Source: Proteiniclasticum ruminis (GTDB lineage: Bacteria; Bacillota; Clostridia; Clostridiales; Clostridiaceae). Taken from it: DNA of 64,000 nucleotides. Under the pieces are notes generated by a model. That model was given only the letters and a program-made list of their open reading frames with translations. It made no database searches and was not told the origin of the DNA. Where the stretch lies: NCBI RefSeq assembly GCF_900115135.1, contig NZ_FOVK01000006.1, forward strand, positions 62,001 to 126,000. The letters are read 5' to 3'. Each line of letters opens with the position of its first letter. Positions within the stretch are counted from its first letter, which is position 1. This document shows, piece by piece, positions 1-7,977 of this stretch. Both the position numbers and the translations under genes were made by a program.

Positions 1-968
1 ACTGTAGTGGGATAGATGCCCGCCATGGAAAGTCCAATGCCGAAGATGGCTATGGTAATCACCGTGACATTTCGGGTGGCAAGAAGGAGGAAATAAAACA
101 GCACTGTGCTTGTGGTGGTCACAAGAAGGATGGTTTCCTTCCTGATCCGGTCACCGAAATAACTGACAGTGATTCTTCCGATGAGAACTGCCAGCCACAG
201 CATGGATGCAAGAAACTGCGCATAGCCGATGGTCATGATTTTCGAATCCACAAAGTACTTCACAATCCATCCGTTGATGGTGGCTTCCCCAGCAAGATAG
301 AAAAACAGGATCCCTGCATGGACCCAAAACACTCGGGATTTCAGAAAATCATACCCCCCTCCTTTTCCTTTCACCTGGACTTTTTCCTGCATCTCCATTC
401 TGGAGAAGAAGAAAAGGGAAAGGCTTGTAAGAAGAATAATGATGACAGCACTCATTCTCCAGCCGTCATTGCCCAGAATCCTTGTGGAAACCATGGCAAG
501 AATTGGCGCAAGAATCGCTCCCACAGCAAATACGCTGTGAAGAAAGCTCAGCGCAGCCGGACTGCTGTTGGACACCTCATTGACCATGGTGTTGTTGAAG
601 TTGCTGACACTTCCACGGCTGATTCCTGTGAAAAGAAAAGCCAAAAGAAGAAGCAGCGGACTTCCTGTGAAAATCATCAGGGTGAACCCTAAGGTCACAA
701 AGGAAGATAAAAACACAATGGATCTTTTTCTGCCAAGATACATAGGCAGCACGCCTGCAACGAACCCTGAAATGAGATTGCCCACTGAGTGCGCTGAAAT
801 CAGCGATCCACTTAGTGTATCTGAAAGATTGTACTCTACACTGATCATGGGCAAAAGCGACCCCATGATCATGGCAAAAATGCCGTTGACAAAAAACACA
901 TAAAACACCGCGTTCAAAACAGAGCGGTCTTTCTGATCCAGCCTCGTATAAAAATTCTGTTTATCCAT
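1..968 (-). CDS. MFS transporter, 3' end beyond window
   Basis: This is the N-terminal part (about 322 residues) of a major facilitator superfamily permease. The frame is open from the ATG at 966-968 to base 1, so the C-terminus lies outside the window. The visible protein starts MDKQNFYTRLDQKDRSV and has alternating hydrophobic helices with a charged inter-helix loop (YLGRKRS) typical of MFS carriers. A cytoplasmic loop rich in Lys and Gly near residues 200-215 probably separates the two six-helix halves. It is the last gene of the kduD-kduI-gntR cluster on the same strand. Uptake of a uronate or an oligo-uronide is therefore the likely role, but substrate is inferred from context only. Confidence 0.85.
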   Translation of the reverse strand, partial: MDKQNFYTRLDQKDRSVLNAVFYVFFVNGIFAMIMGSLLPMISVEYNLSDTLSGSLISAHSVGNLISGFVAGVLPMYLGRKRSIVFLSSFVTLGFTLMIFTGSPLLLLLAFLFTGISRGSVSNFNNTMVNEVSNSSPAALSFLHSVFAVGAILAPILAMVSTRILGNDGWRMSAVIIILLTSLSLFFFSRMEMQEKVQVKGKGGGYDFLKSRVFWVHAGILFFYLAGEATINGWIVKYFVDSKIMTIGYAQFLASMLWLAVLIGRITVSYFGDRIRKETILLVTTTSTVLFYFLLLATRNVTVITIAIFGIGLSMAGIYPTT

Positions 969-1089
969 GAACTCAACTATCCCCGTTCTTTCTTTTTCTT
1001 TCTATACCGAGAGATTTCTCTCTCTGTGACAAAGGCAGACCTCCATCAAAAGGTCCACCTTCGTCATCTTTTCATTTAATATTTTGATA

Positions 1090-1788
1090 CTATGTATTGT
1101 CTTCTATGAAGTACTCTTTGTACTCCCCATGAATTTTGTCTCCCAGCCGGTTGATCCCCCCATAAAGATGTTTTGCGATCTTTTTCTCTACCAGCTCTTC
1201 TTTGCCCTCTTCTATAATCTGAACAAGTTCCACATGTTCCTCGTAGATGGTTTGGAAATCTTTCACCACCACGATATCCAGCATACGGAACCTTTTGTAG
1301 TGTACGAGCATTCTCTCGATTTCTTCCCAGACGAACTCTTTGCCCGTGAAGCGGAACCAGATGGCATGAAACTCTGCATCCATGGCATAGAACTCTTCCG
1401 GTGTGAACTCCTCTGAAAGAAGATCCTCCTGGTCTCTCAGACTTCTTTTCAGCTCTTTGAGAAACCTCTCATTCTTCTTGTTCATCGCTTCTTTCATCAC
1501 TTTTTCCTCAATGGCGCAGCGCATGAAAATAATCTGTTCGATTTTCTCGAAATCAAGAAGAGATACAAAACTGGCTTTGTAGGGTATGGAATGGATGAGT
1601 CCATCATCTCTCAGTCGTTGAAGCACATGCCTGCTGGGCGTTCTAGAAATCCCGTATTTTTCGCAGATTCCTTGCTCCGTCACCGGAGTGCCTGGCTTCA
1701 TATGGAGGTTCAGGATATCTTTTTTCATTTCCTCGTAGACATCATCCCCCATGGTATTCAGTTTGAACATACTGTTTCTGTCTTTCAT
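1090..1788 (-). CDS. GntR-family (FCD) transcriptional regulator
   Basis: This 232-residue protein has a GntR winged helix at about residues 12-80 (DVYEEMKKDIL, then the recognition segment KYGISRTPSRHVLQRLRDDGL). An all-helical FCD effector domain occupies about residues 90-225. The FCD metal-ligand pattern is visible as DAEFH near residue 133, a His in EEHVELV and a His in KHLYGG. FCD regulators commonly sense sugar acids. It sits between kduI and the MFS gene on the same strand. The operator-like TTGTATAC repeats over the kduD promoter suggest that it represses the cluster until a uronate intermediate binds. The ligand is not known. Confidence 0.9.
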   Translation of the reverse strand: MKDRNSMFKLNTMGDDVYEEMKKDILNLHMKPGTPVTEQGICEKYGISRTPSRHVLQRLRDDGLIHSIPYKASFVSLLDFEKIEQIIFMRCAIEEKVMKEAMNKKNERFLKELKRSLRDQEDLLSEEFTPEEFYAMDAEFHAIWFRFTGKEFVWEEIERMLVHYKRFRMLDIVVVKDFQTIYEEHVELVQIIEEGKEELVEKKIAKHLYGGINRLGDKIHGEYKEYFIEDNT

Positions 1789-1804
1789 CTAACTCATCCC
1801 TTCT

Positions 1805-1829
1805 GATAAGGGAAGCAACTTCCCTTATC
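1805..1829 (-). terminator. Hairpin overlapping the kduI stop codon
   Basis: A perfect 10-bp inverted repeat (GATAAGGGAA, 5-nt loop, TTCCCTTATC) spans the kduI stop codon at 1825-1827. It lies 17 bases before the gntR start. No long U-tract follows, so it is more likely to protect the upstream message or attenuate read-through than to stop transcription fully. Confidence 0.5.
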
Positions 1830-2661
1830 TTAAATCCGCCATGGCCACATGGTCCATATCGGTAAACTCAATATTTTCTCCACACATGCCCCAGATGAAG
1901 GTGTACTTTCCAGTGGCCACCCCGCTGTGGATGGACCAGCTGGGAGAAATCACAGCCTGCTCATTTTTCATGATGATGTGTCTCGTTTCCTGTGGTTCGC
2001 CCATCATATGGAAGACTCTGTCTTCTTCCTTCAGATTGAAGTAGAAGTATACTTCCATTCTTCTTTCATGGGTGTGACATGGCATGGTATTCCATACACT
2101 GCCCGCTTCAAAACTGGTCATGCCCATGACCAGCTGACAGCTTTCACAGACATCTGGATGTACGTACTGATTGATGGTTCTCTTGTTGAGGTTCTCGTCG
2201 CTGCCAAGATGCACTTTCTTCGCATCCGCCAGGGTAATGAGCCTTGTGCTGTATGCATGATGGGCTGGTGCGCTGTTGAAATAAAACTTTGCAGGATTAT
2301 TTCCATCCAGGCTTTCAAAGACCACTTCTTCCGTACCCATGCCAATGTAGAGTCCATCACTATTCTCCATGGTGAAGACTTTTCCGTCAAGAAGAACCTT
2401 TCCAGGCCCGCCTACATTAATGACTCCGGCTTCTCTTCTTTCAAAGAAAAACTTTGTGCCCAGCTCTTTGGTGCTTCCAAGCTCCACTTTATTCTCCACA
2501 GGCAGAATGCCCCCGGCGATGATGCGGTCATTATGTGAATACACAAAATTTGCCTCGTCTTTTACAAACACTTCTTCGATGAGGTAATGGCTTCTCAGCT
2601 CCTCTGTGGTGTAGAGCATGGAGTCCATAGGATGTGTTGCATATCTTGTTTCAAGTTTCAT
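1825..2661 (-). CDS. kduI: 5-dehydro-4-deoxy-D-glucuronate isomerase
   Basis: KduI interconverts 5-keto-4-deoxyuronate and 3-deoxy-D-glycero-2,5-hexodiulosonate, a step in breakdown of unsaturated uronates from pectin or glycosaminoglycans. The 278-residue length matches the family. The cupin metal site is visible as HTHERRMEVYFYF, with a further His in SIHSGVATG. The start at 2661 (MKLETRYATHP) is chosen because TAGGAGGAAC lies just upstream. An 11-codon upstream extension has no ribosome binding site. It is the second gene of the cluster, 56 bases after kduD. Confidence 0.95.
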   Translation of the reverse strand: MKLETRYATHPMDSMLYTTEELRSHYLIEEVFVKDEANFVYSHNDRIIAGGILPVENKVELGSTKELGTKFFFERREAGVINVGGPGKVLLDGKVFTMENSDGLYIGMGTEEVVFESLDGNNPAKFYFNSAPAHHAYSTRLITLADAKKVHLGSDENLNKRTINQYVHPDVCESCQLVMGMTSFEAGSVWNTMPCHTHERRMEVYFYFNLKEEDRVFHMMGEPQETRHIIMKNEQAVISPSWSIHSGVATGKYTFIWGMCGENIEFTDMDHVAMADLR

Positions 2662-2683
2662 AATCTTGTTCCTCCTAAAATCT

Positions 2684-2695
2684 ATTATGTACAAT
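2684..2695. promoter_or_regulatory. Possible second GntR operator before kduI
   Basis: ATTGTACATAAT (minus strand) lies in the kduD-kduI gap, 23 bases before the kduI start. It resembles one half of the ATTGTATAC repeats over the kduD promoter. FCD/GntR operators often contain TTGTAC or TTGTATAC cores. The match is short, so this is a weak call. Confidence 0.3.
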
Positions 2696-2717
2696 CTGAT
2701 TTCTTATAATTTTCTTT

Positions 2718-3473
2718 CTATCTGGCCAGCCAGCCGCCATCCACTGCCATGGTAAATCCATTCATGTAAGAGGAAGCTTCTGAAGCCAGGAAGATGCATG
2801 GACCTGCCATATCTTCAGGTGTTCCCCAGCGTCCCTGGGGGATTCTTCCTAGAATCTCTTCGTTTCTCTTCTCATCTTTCCTGAGGGCGTCGGTGTTGTC
2901 TGTTGCCATGTAACCCGGTGCTATGGCGTTGACATGGATGCCATATTTTGCCCACTCATTGGCCATGGCCATGGTCAGTCCCTTGATACCGGATTTACTG
3001 GAAGTGTAGGACGGCACACGGATTCCGCCCTGGAAAGAAAGCATGGAGGCAATGTTGATGATCTTGCCGCCTGTCCCTTGTTTTATGAACTCTTTTGCAC
3101 AAGCCTGGGAAAGGAAGAACACAGTCTTCAGATTGATGTTCATCACATCATCCCAATCTTTCTCTGTGAAACTGATGGCATCTTCTCTTCGGATAATCCC
3201 CGCATTGTTCACGAGAATATCCACCTTACCAAACTCTTCTACTGCTCTAAGAAGAATGTCCGGAATCGGCTCAGTCTTTGTAAGATCAGCCTGGATCCCT
3301 AAAAACCTTCTACCTTCCATCTTTATGAGTTCCTCTGTTTCCGTTAAGGAAGTAGAACCAACGCCTACAATATCTGCTCCCGCCTTAGCCAGCGCCACTG
3401 CAATTCCTTGCCCAAGGCCTGTTCTTGCTCCAGTCACAATGGCTACTTTTCCTTCTAATGAAAATAAATTCAT
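2718..3473 (-). CDS. kduD: 2-dehydro-3-deoxy-D-gluconate 5-dehydrogenase (SDR)
   Basis: KduD reduces 2,5-diketo-3-deoxygluconate to 2-keto-3-deoxygluconate with NAD(P)H, following KduI in uronate breakdown. The 251-residue protein is a classical short-chain dehydrogenase. It has the cofactor motif TGARTGLGQG near residue 12, NNAG near residue 87, the catalytic Ser in NIASM, and catalytic Tyr/Lys in YTSSK. The C-terminus ends AVDGGW, usual for the family. The start at 3473 (MNLFSLEGKVAIVTG) follows a GAGGGGG ribosome binding site. It is the first gene of the cluster, behind a promoter overlapped by GntR-type operators. Confidence 0.93.
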   Translation of the reverse strand: MNLFSLEGKVAIVTGARTGLGQGIAVALAKAGADIVGVGSTSLTETEELIKMEGRRFLGIQADLTKTEPIPDILLRAVEEFGKVDILVNNAGIIRREDAISFTEKDWDDVMNINLKTVFFLSQACAKEFIKQGTGGKIINIASMLSFQGGIRVPSYTSSKSGIKGLTMAMANEWAKYGIHVNAIAPGYMATDNTDALRKDEKRNEEILGRIPQGRWGTPEDMAGPCIFLASEASSYMNGFTMAVDGGWLAR

Positions 3474-3488
3474 GATAAACCCCCTCAA

Positions 3489-3518
3489 ATTGTATTCATG
3501 GTATACAATGTATACAAT
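3489..3518 (-). promoter_or_regulatory. kduD promoter with overlapping GntR-type operators
   Basis: Reading the minus strand, a -35 box TTGTAT (3512-3517) and a -10 box TACAAT (3489-3494) are exactly 17 bases apart. Two GTATAC palindromes (3501-3506 and 3510-3515) fill the spacer and overlap the -35 box. TTGTATACAA is the core of the B. subtilis GntR operator, as I recall it. Binding there would block RNA polymerase, so repression by the cluster's own GntR protein is the simple reading. Confidence 0.65.
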
Positions 3519-3604
3519 CAGTGTAACCGAAATCATGGATGAGGTCAAATACTACACTGCAGAATTTTCAAATTTGTCACAATGCCAGCTCACCATGCAT
3601 GTTC

Positions 3605-3649
3605 CCACAAAAAAAGAAAATCACTGGCAGAGACCTGCTTGCCAGTGAC
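3605..3649 (-). terminator. Intrinsic terminator for the 97-residue gene
   Basis: On the minus strand a 9-bp stem (TCACTGGCA / TGCCAGTGA, arms at 3640-3648 and 3621-3629) is followed by TTTTCTTTTTTT. This is a strong rho-independent terminator placed 45 bases after the stop of the small gene at 3694-3987. It also insulates that gene from the kdu promoter. Confidence 0.8.
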
Positions 3650-3693
3650 TTTCCTATGGGCAACAATCAAAAGAAGAGAGGATCTTCTATGAC

Positions 3694-3987
3694 TTAGATG
3701 ACGAGGGAATTTTCATAAGGGGTGTGGCTGCGTTCCAGAAATTCCATAAAATTCTCTTCTCTGATGGTGGTCCTGGACACATAAAATAAATGCTCATACT
3801 GTCTCATCAGACGTTGGGATGAACTCTCCCTGCGCCTTACAATCATCATTTCACGACTGGATAGAATTACTTCCTCAAGAATCATTTCGCCTTCCAGAAA
3901 ATAGCATAGAAGCAAAGATCCCTTTCTATAAAGTGCTTGATTCAGTTCCTGATTCATGAGAATTCGTTCTAGATACACACCATCCAA
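3694..3987 (-). CDS. Hypothetical protein, 97 residues
   Basis: I do not recognise this small protein. It begins at a TTG codon 10 bases after GGAG and is rich in Arg, Glu and Met, with no signal peptide or membrane segment. It contains a charged segment (REMMIVRRRESSSQRLMRQY). A strong intrinsic terminator directly downstream supports a transcribed unit. It follows the secreted-peptide gene at 4125-4256 on the same strand with a 137-base gap. A link to the HTH regulator at 4608-5561 is possible but unsupported. Confidence 0.5.
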   Translation of the reverse strand: MDGVYLERILMNQELNQALYRKGSLLLCYFLEGEMILEEVILSSREMMIVRRRESSSQRLMRQYEHLFYVSRTTIREENFMEFLERSHTPYENSLVI

Positions 3988-4124
3988 AAAAATACGACTC
4001 CTTTCTGACTTAGATACACGTACGCGCCCATTTGTTTTGCTGCAGCTTCTTCCGTAAGCCAGCAGCTTCTTACACTAAAGTTCCTGCTGCCTCATAGGTT
4101 GAAAGCTCAAGAACTGAGCCATAC

Positions 4125-4256
4125 CTACTTTCTTACCTCAACTCGCATAATGTTGAACATTCTAGGAATGTCATTTTCGCCAGCGTAAGTATTCATCGAA
4201 AAGAGCAGCGATGCCAGCATTACTCCCATGAGGATTTTAGCGATTGTCTTTTTCAT
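4125..4256 (-). CDS. Small secreted peptide precursor, 43 residues (candidate signal peptide)
   Basis: This short gene has an excellent ribosome binding site (AAAGGAG, 9 bases before ATG at 4254-4256). The product begins MKKTIAKILMGVMLASLLFS, a textbook Sec signal peptide. A signal peptidase I site is plausible after NTYA, leaving GENDIPRMFNIMRVEVRK. It is divergent from an HTH plus helical-repeat regulator 351 bases away. That layout, a tiny exported precursor beside an Rgg/PlcR/Rap-type receptor, is typical of RRNPP peptide signalling. No homologue is recognised, so function is inferred from architecture alone. A longer ORF to 4346 exists but lacks a ribosome binding site. Confidence 0.65.
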   Translation of the reverse strand: MKKTIAKILMGVMLASLLFSMNTYAGENDIPRMFNIMRVEVRK

Positions 4257-4383
4257 TCCGTAACACTCCTTTAATTGGTATTCTTTGTTACCTACACTAT
4301 AGGAGAAAAACGGAAGGAAAAAACACGCACTTCTTCTGGATTTCAAGGGTTTTGGCAGAGTTTTTCAAGAATAAAGGACCCTC

Positions 4384-4405
4384 ATGTTTAATGCCTATTA
4401 AACAT
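4384..4405. promoter_or_regulatory. Palindrome 1 in the peptide/regulator intergenic region
   Basis: A perfect 9-bp inverted repeat with a 4-base spacer (ATGTTTAAT-gcct-ATTAAACAT) lies between the divergent peptide and regulator genes. Its size and symmetry fit a dimeric HTH operator. Its centre is 84 bases from that of the next palindrome, about eight helical turns. Confidence 0.5.
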
Positions 4406-4466
4406 AGTCTGATACCGTTCTTATTGTGTTCTTTAAGTGAGCAATTCCGAAATTTGACTACAAATC

Positions 4467-4490
4467 AAATTGAACACTACTGTTCAATTT
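4467..4490. promoter_or_regulatory. Palindrome 2 in the peptide/regulator intergenic region
   Basis: A perfect 10-bp inverted repeat with a 4-base spacer (AAATTGAACA-ctac-TGTTCAATTT) lies 118 bases before the regulator start. No U-tract follows, so a terminator is unlikely. An operator for the adjacent HTH protein is the simplest explanation. Confidence 0.55.
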
Positions 4491-4607
4491 TTCCCCCGGG
4501 ACTCAGAAAAGAATTTCTGAAAAAACAGAGAAATTCGCTCTGCAAGATATACAAAGGCAATGCACATCATTAAAATAAAAGTAGTGATACGGATTTGGAG
4601 GTGCACT

Positions 4608-5561
4608 ATGTTCATCAGTTACAACTTGGAGGCTTTTGGCGACAAACTGAAAGAACTCCGGAGAGATTTAGGATACAGTCAGCGGGAACTGGAAAAACAA
4701 AGCGGCATCAGCTCGGATACCCTTCGTAGAATTGAAAAAGGGGAGGTCATCCCAAGGTATGAGACCCTGGAACTTCTCTCCAGCCTCTATAAAGAAGATT
4801 TACTGGAACTTCTGAAAGAAAGCCGTTCTCATAAGATGCTCACGGAATACTATGATGCTCTGGACGATATCATCACCACCTACAATGATGAGAAAATGCG
4901 GGCTTTGGAGAAAGAAATACGTGACAGTTTTAAAGAGAATAAAGATCTTGTTTTCATCAATCCCAATGAAGTCATCCAGCTTCTGCTCCTCATTAGAGGT
5001 GCAGCGCTGTATCATTCCCGCTTCGAGAGCGATAAAACCGATGCCAAGAACATTCTTCTGGATGCTCTGCGTCTTACGCAGCCTTCCTTCAATATTACAC
5101 AGTTTATGACCTACAAATACAGCTTTATTGAGCTGCGTATACTTCTTCTCTATGCCATTTTACTGGCGGAAGAGAAAGAACTTTCTCTCAGCACCAAAAT
5201 TCTTTATTTCATCCTGGAGAGACTGAAAAAAGGTGCACCAACGCCCTACCAGATGTTTCTGCTTGTGAAAATCTACACCAACATCTGCTACAACTATCAC
5301 CTGGAGGATGCCCATAAAAAAGTGCTTCTTGTGGCAGATGAAGCGCTGGCTTTTTGCCTGGAGAAGGAAACCACCCATGGACTCAATTCGCTCTATTACA
5401 GAAAAGGCATTGCCGAGTACCATCTGAAAAACAAAAACTATATGTCTTCTCTCTTCCGGTCCTTCTTTATTCTGAAGCTCACTGGAAAAGAGGATCTTCT
5501 GGCTATCTATCAGAAAGTGACCAAAGATCAGTATGGCATTGAGATTCCCATGGAGTATTAA
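4608..5561 (+). CDS. XRE-family HTH regulator with C-terminal helical repeats (RRNPP-like)
   Basis: The 317-residue protein has an N-terminal XRE helix-turn-helix at about residues 8-62 (KLKELRRDLGYSQRELEKQSG, then SSDTLRRIEKG). About 240 residues of predicted helical, TPR-like sequence follow, with repeated aromatic/Leu patterns. This is the architecture of Rgg/PlcR/ComR-type receptors, where a re-imported peptide binds the repeat domain and alters DNA binding. The start at 4608 is preceded by GGAGGTG; an in-frame ATG 16 codons upstream has no ribosome binding site. Its neighbour is a divergent 43-residue exported peptide gene, and two palindromes lie between them. Peptide binding is an inference. 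Confidence 0.75.
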   Translation: MFISYNLEAFGDKLKELRRDLGYSQRELEKQSGISSDTLRRIEKGEVIPRYETLELLSSLYKEDLLELLKESRSHKMLTEYYDALDDIITTYNDEKMRALEKEIRDSFKENKDLVFINPNEVIQLLLLIRGAALYHSRFESDKTDAKNILLDALRLTQPSFNITQFMTYKYSFIELRILLLYAILLAEEKELSLSTKILYFILERLKKGAPTPYQMFLLVKIYTNICYNYHLEDAHKKVLLVADEALAFCLEKETTHGLNSLYYRKGIAEYHLKNKNYMSSLFRSFFILKLTGKEDLLAIYQKVTKDQYGIEIPMEY

Positions 5562-5575
5562 GATATGACAGAAGA

Positions 5576-5619
5576 AGAGCGTATGCTACGGCACCAAAAA
5601 GGCAGCCGGCATACGCTCT
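5576..5619. terminator. Terminator between convergent genes
   Basis: An 11-bp inverted repeat (AGAGCGTATGC at 5576-5586, GCATACGCTCT at 5609-5619) sits between the convergent regulator and LTA-synthase-like genes. The loop is 22 bases and partly complementary. It could serve both directions, though neither U-tract is long. Confidence 0.55.
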
Positions 5620-5668
5620 CTATATTTCATCGTCTTCTATCAGTTCAAGGTACGTCAGGGCGTTACGG

Positions 5669-7480
5669 TTAATGGGACTTGTTTTTCTCTTCTTCCACCA
5701 TTTGAGTGTTCGGCGTGATATCCACATCTTTTTCAGCTGCTCTGAAGTAATCTCCCGTGATGATAAGGTTGGATATATATGGTGCATTGAAAAGATGGTC
5801 GTAATCTTTGGGATCACCAAGGACTTCTCCTGTGGCCATGACCACAGAGCCCTCTCCTTCTCTGAACAGATTGCTGCCCATCACTTTATCGGTGTAGAGA
5901 TCTTCGTCGACACCCAGAAGATACAGGATGGTTGGCAGCATATCCACTTGTCCACCTAATGTGTTGATTTCCATTTCTTCCATACCAGGAATATGGATGA
6001 AGAATGGGAGCTTCTTCTCGTTGTCAGGCAAGTTGGAGTCATGATACTTATGAACACCTTCGTGGTCACCAAAAACGATGAGGGCTGTATTCTCCAGCTC
6101 TCCCTTTGCTTCCAGCTCTTTATAGAACTCACCCAGATAGTGGTCGGTATAGTGGATACTCTCTAAGTATCCAGCATCATGGTTGTCCCATGGAATACCC
6201 AGATATCTGTGCTCCTCCTCTATGGTAAAAGGTGTATGGGAGGTCACTGTCATAACGTAGGAGTAGTATGGCTTAGTCGATCTCTCTATTTCCTTCACAG
6301 ACTGTTTAAAGAGAGACTCATCCAAAATACCAAGGCCACTGTAACGTTTGTCTTCAAAAAGCTCTTCATCCACATACCGTTCAATGCCGATATTCGGATA
6401 AACAATGTCTCTGTTCCAGAAGGCCGCCATATCACCATGAATGGCTGATGTTTCATATCCTTCATTCTTTAAAAGCTTTGGAAGACCGAAATACTCATTT
6501 TCTCCATAGCTCATAAATGCGCTGCCCTTCTGGGTAGGATACAGGCCTGTGTTGAACATCAGCTCCGCATCGGAACTGACACCTTCCTGAATCTGCTCTC
6601 TCACGTTGGTGAAATTGATGCTGTTTTTTATCAGTTTATTGAGGTTCGGAGTAATTTCCTGTCCCTGCCAGGTGTAATCCAGCGCAAAGCTTTCCAGCGA
6701 TTCAAAATGAACCACGATGAGATTCTTTCCAGCAAGAAGGCCTTTCAGATCCTTATATTCATCCGCTACACTGAAGTGGGATGCATTTTCGTCATACCAG
6801 CCTTCAATGGAAGCAATCTCCTCTTCATTGAGCTTTTTTACACTGTCTCTGATAAAAGTGGCCAAGTTGACCATGTGGTTTCCCACCGGGGATAACAGAA
6901 GTGCATGATTTTCGTAATTTTCGATTCCTGCTGTCTTTCTCACGGTCATAAACTGTGTCACCATGAGCATAAAGCTCAAAGCGAAGGCAGTGCCAAACAG
7001 GCCCCATCTCTTCATGCGGAGTTCTCTGTTTTTTTGACGGATGGACTTTCCAATGACCTTCTTGGACTTCAGCATGATATACAGGAAAAATGGAAGATCC
7101 ACAAAAACCAGGAAATTGAGGTTCATAAAGTACTCACTGGTGCTTGCTGCAAACTCTGGGCTGATGTTCTTGAGATACAGCACATAGAAACTGAACAGCC
7201 TGTTCAGTCCGTCAAAATAAGTCATATCTGCATAGAACAGAATGGAATACCCTATATTGACAAAGAAAAAGTACCATAATTTTTTCCTGCCCTCAAAGAG
7301 GAAAGAAAAAGACACGATCACTAAAATCGGCGCAATACTAAGAAGACTCATCATGAATACCCTTGCACTGGCATCATAAAGGGTCACCAGCAGAAACAGC
7401 GACTTTCCATATAAAATCGCTCCTAGAAGAAGCGGCAGTGTCCATTTGTTCTGTGTAAGTTTTTTAATCAGATTGTCCAT
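5669..7480 (-). CDS. LTA synthase family sulfatase-fold membrane protein
   Basis: The roughly 603-residue protein has five hydrophobic segments in residues 10-190, then an extracellular alkaline-phosphatase/sulfatase domain to the C-terminus. LTA synthases polymerise glycerol phosphate from phosphatidylglycerol on the outer membrane face. Family motifs are visible: HFESLESFAL (metal ligand Glu), EGVSSDAELM at the nucleophile position, HTPF and FGDHEG. The nucleophile site carries Ser where LtaS enzymes I know carry Thr (GKTSDAE). The ATG at 7478-7480 is preferred because GGGGTG lies 5-8 bases before it; a GTG three codons upstream is weaker. The gene stands alone. A phosphoglycerol or phosphoethanolamine transferase of another specificity is possible. 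Confidence 0.85.
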   Translation of the reverse strand: MDNLIKKLTQNKWTLPLLLGAILYGKSLFLLVTLYDASARVFMMSLLSIAPILVIVSFSFLFEGRKKLWYFFFVNIGYSILFYADMTYFDGLNRLFSFYVLYLKNISPEFAASTSEYFMNLNFLVFVDLPFFLYIMLKSKKVIGKSIRQKNRELRMKRWGLFGTAFALSFMLMVTQFMTVRKTAGIENYENHALLLSPVGNHMVNLATFIRDSVKKLNEEEIASIEGWYDENASHFSVADEYKDLKGLLAGKNLIVVHFESLESFALDYTWQGQEITPNLNKLIKNSINFTNVREQIQEGVSSDAELMFNTGLYPTQKGSAFMSYGENEYFGLPKLLKNEGYETSAIHGDMAAFWNRDIVYPNIGIERYVDEELFEDKRYSGLGILDESLFKQSVKEIERSTKPYYSYVMTVTSHTPFTIEEEHRYLGIPWDNHDAGYLESIHYTDHYLGEFYKELEAKGELENTALIVFGDHEGVHKYHDSNLPDNEKKLPFFIHIPGMEEMEINTLGGQVDMLPTILYLLGVDEDLYTDKVMGSNLFREGEGSVVMATGEVLGDPKDYDHLFNAPYISNLIITGDYFRAAEKDVDITPNTQMVEEEKNKSH

Positions 7481-7489
7481 TCTTTTCAC

Positions 7490-7977
7490 CCCACGTAAGT
7501 CATTCCTTACATTCTCAACCTTACTATACCAAAATTCATCTGCCTGTGGTCGTTTTCAAAGGCAGTTTAAGAATAGATTCAAGGTTCTTTAAGTATTCAG
7601 AAACAATGTTCATGGAATTTGTAAAATAACCCAAAAACCCTTGATCCTGAATGAATATCTTCACTAGAAACCTTTTTTCTATTGCTCAATTAGAATGTCT
7701 CAATGTTTTACATTTCTTTTCAACGATTACTAATTATACAACTTCAACATGGAAATACAATTCATTTTTTCTGAATTTTTCTTGATGTTTTGAACTCAAC
7801 TTCATATATTTATTATTTTGATACATAATAGAACATATTCTATGAATAATACTGAGGGTAGATGGACCTCCCATGTTTGTTGCTTGCATCTTCTATCTAT
7901 ACACTTTTCTATCTTCCCTTTATCCTTCTTTTGATATTATTTATAATGAATCAAGAAAATATGCTGATTCGAAATAA
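7490..7977. other. AT-rich intergenic region without visible genes
   Basis: This stretch of nearly 500 bases separates two divergent genes and is strongly AT-rich. I see no ORF with a ribosome binding site, no stable long hairpin and no repeat. It presumably holds the promoters of the LTA-synthase-like gene and the ECF operon; only the proximal ECF motif at 7978-8001 can be pointed to. Confidence 0.5.

Noticed and set aside
318-903. Plus-strand ORFs of 124 and 111 codons at the left edge
   Set aside because: They are antisense to the MFS gene, whose minus-strand frame is open throughout and has membrane-helix character.
4244-4573. 109-codon plus-strand ORF between peptide and regulator genes
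   Set aside because: It has no ribosome binding site, covers the palindromes and promoters, and encodes a low-complexity sequence.
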